A stretch of DNA of 35,856 bases from a virus, in IMG/VR virus record IMGVR_UViG_3300003690_000157, positions 1-35,856 of that record; one strand, written 5' to 3'. Both the position numbers and the translations under genes were made by a program. Positions within the stretch are counted from its first letter, which is position 1. Every line of letters starts with the position of its first letter. Positions 22,740-28,889 of the stretch are shown one piece after another. Under the pieces are notes generated by a model. It was not told where the DNA came from and did no database searches. It was given only the letters and a program-made list of their open reading frames with translations.

Positions 22740-23282
22740 ATGAAACGCAAAAACAAAAAACTAAAAATCAACGTATCTTTACCGCGCCTAAGTTGGGTGC
22801 AAAACAATTATAAAGACGCCGTTAAGTTTTTTCTGAATGAACTTAATATTTCTGCAAGACTGCAAAACACTTTGAACATAAAAATACACATTAGAAAAAC
22901 TGTTCTAAAGAAAAATGTTTTAGGAAATTGTAATCTTGAAAACAATGGTTCTCTCTCTACGAAAGATTTTAAAATCACTTTAACTGATGACAGATCTTAT
23001 TTCCAACAACTAAAAACTTTGGCGCATGAATGTGCTCACGTTGAACAAGCGTGTAGAAATCGTTTACAAGTAAGAGTTTGGTCTTCTGATAATCAAACGC
23101 ACGTTCGTTGGGAAGGAAAAGAATTAGGGGTTTACTTGCGGGACGTTTCTTACGAGGACGCTCCGTGGGAAATCGAAGCGCGTAAGTTAGAAGACAAATT
23201 AGTGAAAGCGTTTTACACTAGCTATAATAACTGTGAGGGATGTATGTGCCCCTCTTCACATAAGCCTAACGGAGAAAGATAG
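22740..23282 (+). CDS. HExxH zinc metalloprotease-like protein
   Basis: 180 residues. LAHECAH (94-100, HExxH with His96, Glu97, His100) is the zinc site; Glu144 in APWEIEA is a likely third ligand, as in gluzincins. The core size fits small SprT- or IrrE-like peptidase folds. A C-terminal CEGCMC cluster may hold a second metal. It would cleave a host or phage protein, target unknown; anti-repressor or anti-defence roles are speculative. First gene after leader copy B and ends in GER-stop from the junction element. Confidence 0.7.
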   Translation: MKRKNKKLKINVSLPRLSWVQNNYKDAVKFFLNELNISARLQNTLNIKIHIRKTVLKKNVLGNCNLENNGSLSTKDFKITLTDDRSYFQQLKTLAHECAHVEQACRNRLQVRVWSSDNQTHVRWEGKELGVYLRDVSYEDAPWEIEARKLEDKLVKAFYTSYNNCEGCMCPSSHKPNGER

Positions 23283-23285
23283 AAA

Positions 23286-24095
23286 ATGAAAAATTATTTA
23301 TATATCTCAATCGGGCAAGGAAGTATTTATTACACGCTAAGAGAAGTTCGCACTGAAATTGGTTATGTTGAAAAAAGCGAATATGGTGTGAATGAACATT
23401 ATCAGGATAATGATTATTATCGTTTTAATTTATCTACTGATAAAAATACCGCCATCGAAAAAGCACGTCAAATATCACAACAAGAAAATAAACCGATTGC
23501 AAAACCTAATGGCGATTTAATTGTGACGGGTAAGATAGGTGATCTTGCAAAAGAAAAAGAAATTAAAAAAACTGAAAAATTTAATATTGATGCTATTCCT
23601 AGAATTAAGGGAAGCGGATCTTTTGGTTTTGGTCAAGAATTAACTGAAGAAGAAAAAGCTGAAAAAGCAAGAAAAGAAAAAGAATATTTTGAACAACTAC
23701 AAAAAAGAGATGAAAAAGCAAAACTTTTTTATTCCAATCCTATTTGGGCAAAAATTAGAAAAGAACTATTTTCTCAAGTTGTAGGTAAAATCATAGTAAG
23801 GGACCGAGACAATCAGAAGCATAATTATTGGCAGGATTTTTACTTTGAAGGCGGAAAAAATAATTTAGCAAACCGCAAAAGAATTAGGTTTCACTTTGTG
23901 AATAATAATCAATTGGGGTTTGTATATGAAATGTATAAATGCATTTTAAATAAAGAAATTATCTACGGAAGAGCAGTAGATATAGTGTTTGAAATTTATG
24001 CGAAAAAATTTGGTCGCAGGAATTCAAAGGAATACAATAAAGTTAGTGATGAGCTTTATGGTATATTAGAACAATCATCAGACGGAGAAAGATAG
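23286..24095 (+). CDS. Hypothetical accessory protein, AT-rich
   Basis: 269 residues. The N-terminal 95 are beta-rich (YLYISIGQGSIYYTLREV); then a charged coiled coil (TEEEKAEKARKEKEYFEQLQ) and a C-terminal alpha/beta part (QDFYFEGGKNNLANRKRIRF). Codons are strongly A/T-ended, unlike the 19925-22675 genes, which suggests separate origin. Bounded on both sides by the GGAGAAAGATAG junction and ends SSDGER. No family recognised. Confidence 0.5.
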   Translation: MKNYLYISIGQGSIYYTLREVRTEIGYVEKSEYGVNEHYQDNDYYRFNLSTDKNTAIEKARQISQQENKPIAKPNGDLIVTGKIGDLAKEKEIKKTEKFNIDAIPRIKGSGSFGFGQELTEEEKAEKARKEKEYFEQLQKRDEKAKLFYSNPIWAKIRKELFSQVVGKIIVRDRDNQKHNYWQDFYFEGGKNNLANRKRIRFHFVNNNQLGFVYEMYKCILNKEIIYGRAVDIVFEIYAKKFGRRNSKEYNKVSDELYGILEQSSDGER

Positions 24096-24098
24096 AAA

Positions 24099-24416
24099 AT
24101 GACTGATATAAAATTAAAGAAAAGACTATACGACCATATCGGCGCACAATTGTTCAGCGCTGAATTTAAAAAGAAGGATAATTCTATACGAACCATTCTT
24201 GGCAAGTTGCCATCGAACGATAAGTTTTTCGCAGGCGGGGAACTGCTTGGCGACCGCGCACATTTACTCGAATGCATCGATGTAAATATTTTAAAAAAAG
24301 ATCCCGACAAACCACAAAGGGCTTGGAGAAGCATTCAGTTGAATAATCTCATCAGCCTGAAAGTACGTGGTGTGGAACTTGTTGGGAAAGAGGAAGGAGA
24401 AAGAAATGCTGCTTAA
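24099..24416 (+). CDS. Small beta-barrel-like phage protein
   Basis: 105 residues. The order FKKKDNSIRTILGKLPSND, later VNILKKDPDKPQRAWRSIQ and NNLISLKV resembles small SH3-like beta-barrel phage proteins that I recall (KKDGS.R....., then WRSFR...I). Nucleic-acid or protein binding is the usual guess. It starts three bases after the junction element and overlaps the next gene by 11; the ribosome site GGAGAAAGA of the next gene again encodes Gly-Glu-Arg near its end. Confidence 0.55.
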   Translation: MTDIKLKKRLYDHIGAQLFSAEFKKKDNSIRTILGKLPSNDKFFAGGELLGDRAHLLECIDVNILKKDPDKPQRAWRSIQLNNLISLKVRGVELVGKEEGERNAA

Positions 24417-24744
24417 AATAGGGGCGCACGTTCTTGTGCGACCAAGTTGGGGAAGGGATGCACCCGTGAACGGTGTTGTTGACAGTATCTCCATCGCCCT
24501 TCGCCCGTCAGATGTGGCGGGCGAAAGTGGCGCCAAGGTTCAGGAGTACGACACGAGCCTCAAGTATATGGGGTCTTTCGGCTATACAACCGAGAACAAT
24601 GATAGTAAGTGGGCATATTTTTATCAGCTTGACGAACCCAAGCCCAAGGATGAGAGTGATCTAGAAGTGGAGGCGCACGAGGCGTGGGTGGATGAGCAGA
24701 TCAATAATTATGTGGATCCCGCTGTAATTGCTAAAGGAGTGTAA
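24406..24744 (+). CDS. Hypothetical protein
   Basis: 112 residues from the ATG at 24406 (AAGGAG 7 bases upstream). Starts with beta-rich LLKIGAHVLVRPSWGRDAPV, possibly an SH3-like or KOW-like barrel; the end is acidic and helical (DESDLEVEAHEAWVDEQINN). No family recognised. Uses more G/C-ended codons than 23286-24095. Confidence 0.5.
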   Translation: MLLKIGAHVLVRPSWGRDAPVNGVVDSISIALRPSDVAGESGAKVQEYDTSLKYMGSFGYTTENNDSKWAYFYQLDEPKPKDESDLEVEAHEAWVDEQINNYVDPAVIAKGV

Positions 24745-24745
24745 A

Positions 24746-24853
24746 ATGACCCTGACAAACATATTATTACTGATTATTACAATTGAATTGGGGGCGCTAT
24801 GGTTCGCCATATTGACCCTCGGTAAAGTCATTCTTGAGGAAAGAAAAAAATGA
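24746..24853 (+). CDS. Tiny membrane protein
   Basis: 35 residues, almost wholly one membrane helix (LTNILLLIITIELGALWFAI) with a charged end (EERKK). ATG follows AAAGGAG by 6 bases; the stop overlaps the next ATG (ATGA). Function unknown. Confidence 0.55.
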   Translation: MTLTNILLLIITIELGALWFAILTLGKVILEERKK

Positions 24854-25032
24854 AAAAGAATGGTAAGATCATCGAGCCCATCGACGCCGAGGAAGTTTTA
24901 TTTTGGCGTCGGGTGGGCAACCTCAAAAAAATGATCAAGGTTGCTGAAGGAATGAAGGATGCAGTTTATCAAGCCATGTGGCGGGATAAGCTCATCGAGC
25001 TTTCCAAGAACATAGATAAGAGAAGAGCATAG
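24850..25032 (+). CDS. Small helical protein
   Basis: 60 residues, charged and helical (EEVLFWRRVGNLKKMIKVAE, RDKLIELSKNIDKRRA). Coupled to the tiny membrane protein by ATGA, with its stop touching the next gene's ATG. No family recognised. Confidence 0.45.
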   Translation: MKKNGKIIEPIDAEEVLFWRRVGNLKKMIKVAEGMKDAVYQAMWRDKLIELSKNIDKRRA

Positions 25033-25197
25033 ATGCCCAAGGAACACAAGGATCAAAGTGCCATATGTTTCAAGTGCCAAAGGGAATATCTCACTTACAA
25101 CATGTTGTTGATTAAAGGACTATTTGAATATATGTGCATAAAATGTTATAATTTAAAATATTTCATAAAAGGAGAAAAGCATGAAAGAAAACGGTAG
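25033..25197 (+). CDS. Small zinc-finger protein
   Basis: 54 residues. Cys12 and Cys15 (ICFKCQ) and Cys35 and Cys38 (MCIKCYN) form a four-Cys zinc knuckle pair. It starts directly after the previous stop and runs 17 bases into the ribbon-helix-helix gene. A strong promoter for that regulator is nested in its second half, so the sequence serves two purposes. Confidence 0.6.
   Translation: MPKEHKDQSAICFKCQREYLTYNMLLIKGLFEYMCIKCYNLKYFIKGEKHERKR
25124..25152 (+). promoter_or_regulatory. Sigma-70 promoter for the ribbon-helix-helix gene
   Basis: TTGAAT (25124-25129), 17-base gap, TATAAT (25147-25152), 28 bases before the ATG at 25181. The best-matching plus-strand promoter in the window, and it lies inside the zinc-finger gene. 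Confidence 0.65.
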
Positions 25198-25363
25198 TAA
25201 GAAATTTTACAATCAGATTATCACGGCTGAAACGAGAAAACTGCTTGACAGACAATGTCAAAAGTCAATGCGTTCCCGCCCAAAACAGATCGAGTATCTC
25301 GTAAAACGAGAATCAAAGATCATGTTGCCCGACTATCATCTAGTTAAATCTAAAACTAATTAA
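25181..25363 (+). CDS. Ribbon-helix-helix-like regulator
   Basis: 60 residues, basic. KKFYNQIITAETRKLLDRQC, then SRPKQIEYLVKRESKIM fits the Arc/CopG order: short strand, helix A, turn, helix B. Such dimers bind inverted repeats; the CTATAA-N-TTATAG sites at 17036-17048 and 22704-22716 are candidates, which is inference. AAAGGAG precedes the ATG. Its own promoter is directly upstream. The stop overlaps a convergent gene by 8 bases. Confidence 0.6.
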   Translation: MKENGSKKFYNQIITAETRKLLDRQCQKSMRSRPKQIEYLVKRESKIMLPDYHLVKSKTN

Positions 25364-25547
25364 GAAAAAATATGGGGTTGTCCGCGGTGGGTTTGAGATG
25401 TTTTCTGAGGATCTCTAATCCATCATAGATAATAATCTCCCATTCCTCTTTCGAGTATTGTCTATCGTGAACCTTATCCCAAAATTTTACGGAAATTCTG
25501 CCACATTTGGGACACGTTCGTATCCGCCGTATCGGGCTTTCGGGCAA
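25356..25547 (-). CDS. Small zinc-ribbon protein
   Basis: About 63 residues. TCPKCGRISVKFWDKVHDRQ has a CPxCG knuckle followed by an acidic helix (YSKEEWEIIIYDGLEILRKH). The start is unclear: the TTG at 25547 has its nearest AAGGAGG 17 bases upstream, and there is no ATG in frame. A non-standard start (ATC) 5 bases after AAGGAGG would give an extended N-terminus. A good promoter precedes it, so expression is likely. Confidence 0.5.
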   Translation of the reverse strand: MPESPIRRIRTCPKCGRISVKFWDKVHDRQYSKEEWEIIIYDGLEILRKHLKPTADNPIFFLN

Positions 25548-25586
25548 TTGGATGCTGATACAAGCCTCCTTAAATTAATCGCCCGA

Positions 25587-25614
25587 ATTATAGCCTTTTT
25601 GTTATAAAATGCAA
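25587..25614 (-). promoter_or_regulatory. Sigma-70-type promoter
   Basis: On the minus strand: TTGCAT (25614-25609), 16-base gap, TATAAT (25592-25587). It lies between Hsp20 and the zinc-ribbon gene and would drive the latter. Confidence 0.6.
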
Positions 25615-25630
25615 TAAAACTGTAAAAATT

Positions 25631-26113
25631 TTATTTTATCTCTATTGTTTTTGCCTTTTTTCCTTCGGGAACAATGCGCTCCAATGATACTTTTAAGAGC
25701 CCATCCTTGAGTTCCGCCCCTTTTACTTCTACATCATCGGCAATAGTGAATGACCTAGTGAAATGGCGACGCGCAATTCCCTGATGGATGACGTTATCGC
25801 CCGCCGCATATGTTTCTTTTCTCAGCTTCCCACCAAAGGACGTGTCAATCCAAATTGGCGCTTCATCCATACTGACTGACTTAATGGTTAAAAGATTGTC
25901 CGCATAGTTTACGGCGATATCCTTTTTGCCATAGCCCGCCACAGCCACTTCAATGTCATAAAGTTGGTCGGATTTTTTTACAATGTTGTAGGGCGGGTAG
26001 GGATTTGCTGTACGAAATTCCCCCTCATCGAACATGCGCTCGAAATGATCGAACATACTGTCGAAGCCTACGGATATTGGTCTGAGTTGATTAAAAATAG
26101 ATAATGCTTTCAT
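25631..26113 (-). CDS. Hsp20/alpha-crystallin small heat-shock protein
   Basis: 160 residues, like bacterial IbpA. The alpha-crystallin domain spans about 40-145: YPPYNIVKKSDQLYDIEVAV, GYGKKDIAVNYADNLLTIKS, RRHFTRSFTIADDVEVKGAE and the typical ADLKDGLLKV-like AELKDGLLKVSLER; a C-terminal IEI replaces the IxI anchor. It is an ATP-free holdase that keeps unfolded proteins soluble, known from T4-like cyanophages and marine phages. It is translated from AGGA 7 bases before the ATG, and that site is folded into a ROSE-like hairpin, so heat-induced translation is expected. It has its own promoter at 26198-26225. Confidence 0.9.
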   Translation of the reverse strand: MKALSIFNQLRPISVGFDSMFDHFERMFDEGEFRTANPYPPYNIVKKSDQLYDIEVAVAGYGKKDIAVNYADNLLTIKSVSMDEAPIWIDTSFGGKLRKETYAAGDNVIHQGIARRHFTRSFTIADDVEVKGAELKDGLLKVSLERIVPEGKKAKTIEIK

Positions 26114-26116
26114 AGT

Positions 26117-26190
26117 AATCTCCTTTTAAAGCAAGATTTATTAGGATCCATTATGGCATCCTATGAAGATACTTGGTGGCAAGTATCTTC
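26117..26190 (-). promoter_or_regulatory. ROSE-like RNA thermometer in the hsp20 leader
   Basis: The leader RNA (minus strand) folds into three successive hairpins. First: GAAGATACTTG (26190-26180 by complement) with CAAGTATCTTC, 11 pairs and a 4-base loop. Second: TAGGAT...ATCCTA, 26163-26142, extended by CCAT/ATGG with one bulge. Third, 26138-26117: AAUC pairs with GAUU, and UUGCU pairs with AGGA leaving the G bulged, around a UUAAA loop. UUGCU opposite the ribosome-binding AGGA is the ROSE signature of small heat-shock genes. Melting would free the ribosome site. Confidence 0.75.
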
Positions 26191-26197
26191 GCTTATT

Positions 26198-26225
26198 AAT
26201 ATACATCTTATTTTTTAAAATTCAA
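26198..26225 (-). promoter_or_regulatory. Promoter of the hsp20 gene
   Basis: On the minus strand: TTGAAT (26225-26220), 16-base gap, TATATT (26203-26198). Transcription would start about 26191, exactly at the first leader hairpin, giving a leader of roughly 78 bases. Confidence 0.6.
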
Positions 26226-26227
26226 TA

Positions 26228-26268
26228 CCTAGGTGGCGGGAGTCGTAGGAGGAAATAAGCCACCTAGG
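26228..26268. terminator. Strong hairpin between hsp20 promoter and upstream gene
   Basis: CCTAGGTGGC (26228-26237) pairs perfectly with GCCACCTAGG (26259-26268) around a 21-base loop. On the minus strand it lies 50 bases after the DnaJ-type zinc-finger gene, followed by TATTGAATTTT, which is a weak T-run. It may end upstream transcripts so that hsp20 is independently controlled. The plus-strand loop holds AGGAGG, without a gene after it. Confidence 0.5.
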
Positions 26269-26317
26269 TTTCTCCTTCAAGATTTCTGAATGAGGTTAAA
26301 AAGAAACATGAAGGAAA

Positions 26318-26560
26318 CTAGTCAAGAACGATTCTCAATTTGCGAAACAAGGTACGATCGAGGCACGCCCCGTGGTAGATGGCTATACTCGGCTTCCCCA
26401 ACCAATTCGTATCTTCATATGTTTGTAAGACAAATTTGTCATCGGGAATTTCTCCTTGAGAATTACAGGCTTTGCACGGAAGTTCAACTTTTTCAGCCTC
26501 GAATTCATGGCGTGTAAAGCCATCTCCACCACAATTGGGACATATTTTAAATCCCTCCAT
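26318..26560 (-). CDS. DnaJ-type zinc-finger protein
   Basis: 80 residues from the ATG at 26560 (TAGGAA upstream); a longer start at 26626 would overlap the gene before. CPNCGGDGF and CKACNSQGEI are CxxCxGxG repeats of the DnaJ zinc domain, but only two of the usual four, enough for one zinc site; no J-domain is present. The C-terminal part is unassigned. It stands next to Hsp20, and may bind unfolded protein or simply be a small zinc protein. Confidence 0.65.
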   Translation of the reverse strand: MEGFKICPNCGGDGFTRHEFEAEKVELPCKACNSQGEIPDDKFVLQTYEDTNWLGKPSIAIYHGACLDRTLFRKLRIVLD

Positions 26561-26598
26561 ATCTTTTTTCCTATTGTAATGTTCGGGGTTCCACGGCA

Positions 26599-26781
26599 TC
26601 AGAGCTTGCTTCGGCATTGGCTGCAAAAGCGGTCAAACTTGCTGTGACGTGTATAGTCCTTGGAGCAGATGTTGCACTGGAATGTGCCCAGACCTGATTG
26701 CCCTGGAAAATGCTTGTTGGACTGTGCTCCCCGTGGATACGATTTTCTTCTTTTGGTCGAGTAGTGTCTTGGCCCTGTCAT
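26599..26781 (-). CDS. Small zinc-finger protein
   Basis: 60 residues. A basic N-terminal half (STKRRKSYPRGAQSNKH) and a C-terminal finger FQCNICSKDY...RFCSQCRSKL (Cys36, Cys39, Cys53, Cys56). Basic, so DNA or RNA binding is plausible. ATG overlaps the previous stop by 4 bases. Confidence 0.6.
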   Translation of the reverse strand: MTGPRHYSTKRRKSYPRGAQSNKHFPGQSGLGTFQCNICSKDYTRHSKFDRFCSQCRSKL

Positions 26782-27002
26782 TTTATTTTTACCTCCGCTG
26801 TTGTTTCAATCCATACCCGCGCCCCGCACGAAAGCGGTTTGTCGGGACGATAGACAACCTTGGACGCCCCAAGAATTTCAACTTCCTTTCCGTAGGTATT
26901 GGACTTGCTTGTTTTAACTGTGATAACGGGATCGTTTGTCCCCCATTTGGCGTTGTGCTTGATCTTATGCATATTAATATGGATGCGCTTTAGATGAGCC
27001 AT
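26778..27002 (-). CDS. Conserved small phage protein
   Basis: 74 residues: LKRIHINMHKIKHNAKWGTN, then PVITVKTSKSNTYGKEVEIL and DKPLSCGARVWIETTA. The beta-rich TVKTSKSNTYG...VEI...KPLSCGA.VWIET pattern is one that I recall from many marine-phage genomes, without known role. It overlaps the helicase gene by 13 bases, so it is in that operon. Confidence 0.6.
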   Translation of the reverse strand: MAHLKRIHINMHKIKHNAKWGTNDPVITVKTSKSNTYGKEVEILGASKVVYRPDKPLSCGARVWIETTAEVKIK

Positions 27003-28453
27003 TTTTTTACTCCTTCTTCTAGCACGGAAGAGGCAAGATTAATCTTGTTCCGTAATGCATAAATAATTTTTTCATCCACAGTTCCCTCTGAAACTAAATC
27101 GATGTAAGTAACTTTATCATCGGTTCCTATTCGATGGTTTCGTGCCTCTGCCTGTTCCCTTATCTCTAAGTCATAGCTGTTGGAATAAAAAATAGTAAGG
27201 TTAGCAGCCGTTAGGGTAATGCCCCGTCCCCCTGTCATCGGTTGACCGATAAAAAACAAGGGGTTTGTCTCCTCCTGAAATCGCCTAATATTTTCCTGGC
27301 GTTCCTTTTGGGGAGTATCCCCGTAAAACGAAACCACGGATGACGAACCATATTTCTCGGCAAGTGTTTGTTCTATCATTTTAATGTCGTGGCGATAATT
27401 CGCCCAAATGATCGCTTTCCCACCATGCTCTTCTAGAATAGCCAATAATTCCTTGACACGGTTATTCGGCAAACCAATGATTTTTCCGTCATCAGTCGCC
27501 ATATGACCACAAACAATTTGATGGAGCCTAATCATCTGGGCGAGCACCGACGCAGTAGTCAGTGTTACTTTGTCGAGTTGCACTAATGCATATTTTTTCA
27601 TCTGCACGTAGGCATCGAGTTGTTCCTTGCTCAAGATTACAATTCTTTTCATCCATACTTGTGGAGGAAGATCTAGCGCGTCTTTTTTTAAAACGCGGTA
27701 GGAAAATTTCTTGAGCTTATAGTTTAATTCTTCTAGGTTCTTGTAGCCCGTTACTTTATTGAAGGCGCGACCACCAAAGGACAGACGTTGCATTTGGCAA
27801 TAGCGATTGCGAAACGTATAGATGGAACTGAACCCTAGTAATTCATGGTTTAAAAAATTACATTGTGCGTAAAGATCTTCAGGTGACTTGGTAATGGGTG
27901 AACCCGTCATGATGATACGGTAGCGGGCAAGGTTGCCGAGTTTCGTTAAGGACTTGGTACGCAATGCCGTGGGATTTTTAATGGTGGTGCTTTCATCAAC
28001 CGTTAAGATTGCCTTGCGCGTCATGAGAAAACGATCGGCGAATTTTTTTCCCCGCTCTATCGCGAAGGCTTCTACATTCATGATTAAAATATTAAAACAG
28101 ATTTTAGTGGCATCCGATATAAAAAGAGACAAGAGTTCCTGTTCGTGTTTCTTTGTCTTGTCTCCCGTCCACACAACTACATTGCGTTCGACATGGTCAG
28201 CCATATGGGTTTCAATTTCATTGACCCATGTTCCCTTTACTCCGTTGGGGCATACCACAAGAAGACCTTGAATATATCCATTGTCGTATAAGTAGGAGGC
28301 GCAATCAATAAGGACTTTTGACTTGCCACATCCCATTTCCATGAGAAGGGCGAACTCTTTTTCACCTCTTTTAAAGTGATTGAGCATCATTCCCCAGGAG
28401 TAGAGTTGATGATTGTAGGGAGTGGTTTTAAATTTATATTGTAAATTTCTCAT
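26990..28453 (-). CDS. SNF2-family helicase/ATPase
   Basis: 487 residues from the ATG at 28453 (AAGAGAAAG upstream; an ATG at 28480 has none). SF2 motifs: I, MEMGCGKS; Ia, LLVVCPNGVKGTW; II, LTVDEST (DEST in place of DEAH); III, IIMTGSPITK; then C-terminal motifs IV, AIIWANYR, V, GRGITLTAANLTIFY, and VI, QAEARNHRIG. This matches phage SNF2-type proteins that move along duplex DNA; in phages they are linked to replication and recombination, not nucleosomes. It heads a leftward operon with its own promoter, divergent from the replication module. Confidence 0.9.
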   Translation of the reverse strand: MRNLQYKFKTTPYNHQLYSWGMMLNHFKRGEKEFALLMEMGCGKSKVLIDCASYLYDNGYIQGLLVVCPNGVKGTWVNEIETHMADHVERNVVVWTGDKTKKHEQELLSLFISDATKICFNILIMNVEAFAIERGKKFADRFLMTRKAILTVDESTTIKNPTALRTKSLTKLGNLARYRIIMTGSPITKSPEDLYAQCNFLNHELLGFSSIYTFRNRYCQMQRLSFGGRAFNKVTGYKNLEELNYKLKKFSYRVLKKDALDLPPQVWMKRIVILSKEQLDAYVQMKKYALVQLDKVTLTTASVLAQMIRLHQIVCGHMATDDGKIIGLPNNRVKELLAILEEHGGKAIIWANYRHDIKMIEQTLAEKYGSSSVVSFYGDTPQKERQENIRRFQEETNPLFFIGQPMTGGRGITLTAANLTIFYSNSYDLEIREQAEARNHRIGTDDKVTYIDLVSEGTVDEKIIYALRNKINLASSVLEEGVKKWLI

Positions 28454-28483
28454 GCTTTCTCTTGTTTTATTAAAAAACAATAT

Positions 28484-28512
28484 TTTATAATATTTTATTT
28501 GATTTTTTTCAA
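28484..28512 (-). promoter_or_regulatory. Sigma-70-type promoter for the SNF2 operon
   Basis: On the minus strand: TTGAAA (28512-28507), 17-base gap, TATAAA (28489-28484), about 31 bases before the ATG at 28453. Confidence 0.55.
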
Positions 28513-28526
28513 CATATAATTATATA
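28499..28526 (+). promoter_or_regulatory. Possible promoter for the replication module
   Basis: TTGATT (28499-28504), 16-base gap, TATATA (28521-28526), 22 bases before the ATG at 28548. It overlaps the leftward promoter, so the two may compete and act as a switch. Confidence 0.45.
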
Positions 28527-28547
28527 TAGTATTTTAGAAAGGAAAGA

Positions 28548-28889
28548 ATGACAGAAAAAGGTAAAGTTTTTGTGATACAAGAGGTATCAAAGTTTAATGT
28601 GATCCCTGCCCAGGAGTATGGAACATTAATTCCTATATTTGAGGAAGGAAAACAGATCATGTTATCCCCAGCTCCCGCTATCCGAAAACTAAAGCAAGTT
28701 CTCAAAGATTTCAACGACAAGGATTATCTTCTTTTGATTGGAGACCCAAGTATTATTGGTGTGGCATGTTCCATTGCATCGGACATTAACCAGGGAAAAT
28801 TTAAAATGTTGAAATACGATCGTCGTTCTTATACGTATTATCCCATACAGGTAGACTTATATGAAAGGAGCATGAAACATGACGGATAA
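28548..28889 (+). CDS. Conserved phage protein of the replication module
   Basis: 113 residues, ATG after GAAAGGAAAG. GTLIPIFEEGKQIMLSPAPA, then KDYLLLIGDPSIIGVACSIA and GKFKMLKYDRRSYTYYPIQV match a small family that I recall from many phages as the first gene of the early module, with no known function. Mixed alpha/beta. It overlaps the next gene by 11 bases. Confidence 0.65.
   Translation: MTEKGKVFVIQEVSKFNVIPAQEYGTLIPIFEEGKQIMLSPAPAIRKLKQVLKDFNDKDYLLLIGDPSIIGVACSIASDINQGKFKMLKYDRRSYTYYPIQVDLYERSMKHDG

Noticed and set aside
26228-26268. Plus-strand riboregulator with AGGAGG in the loop
   Set aside because: No plus-strand gene follows within reach; the hairpin is better placed as the end of the minus-strand operon.
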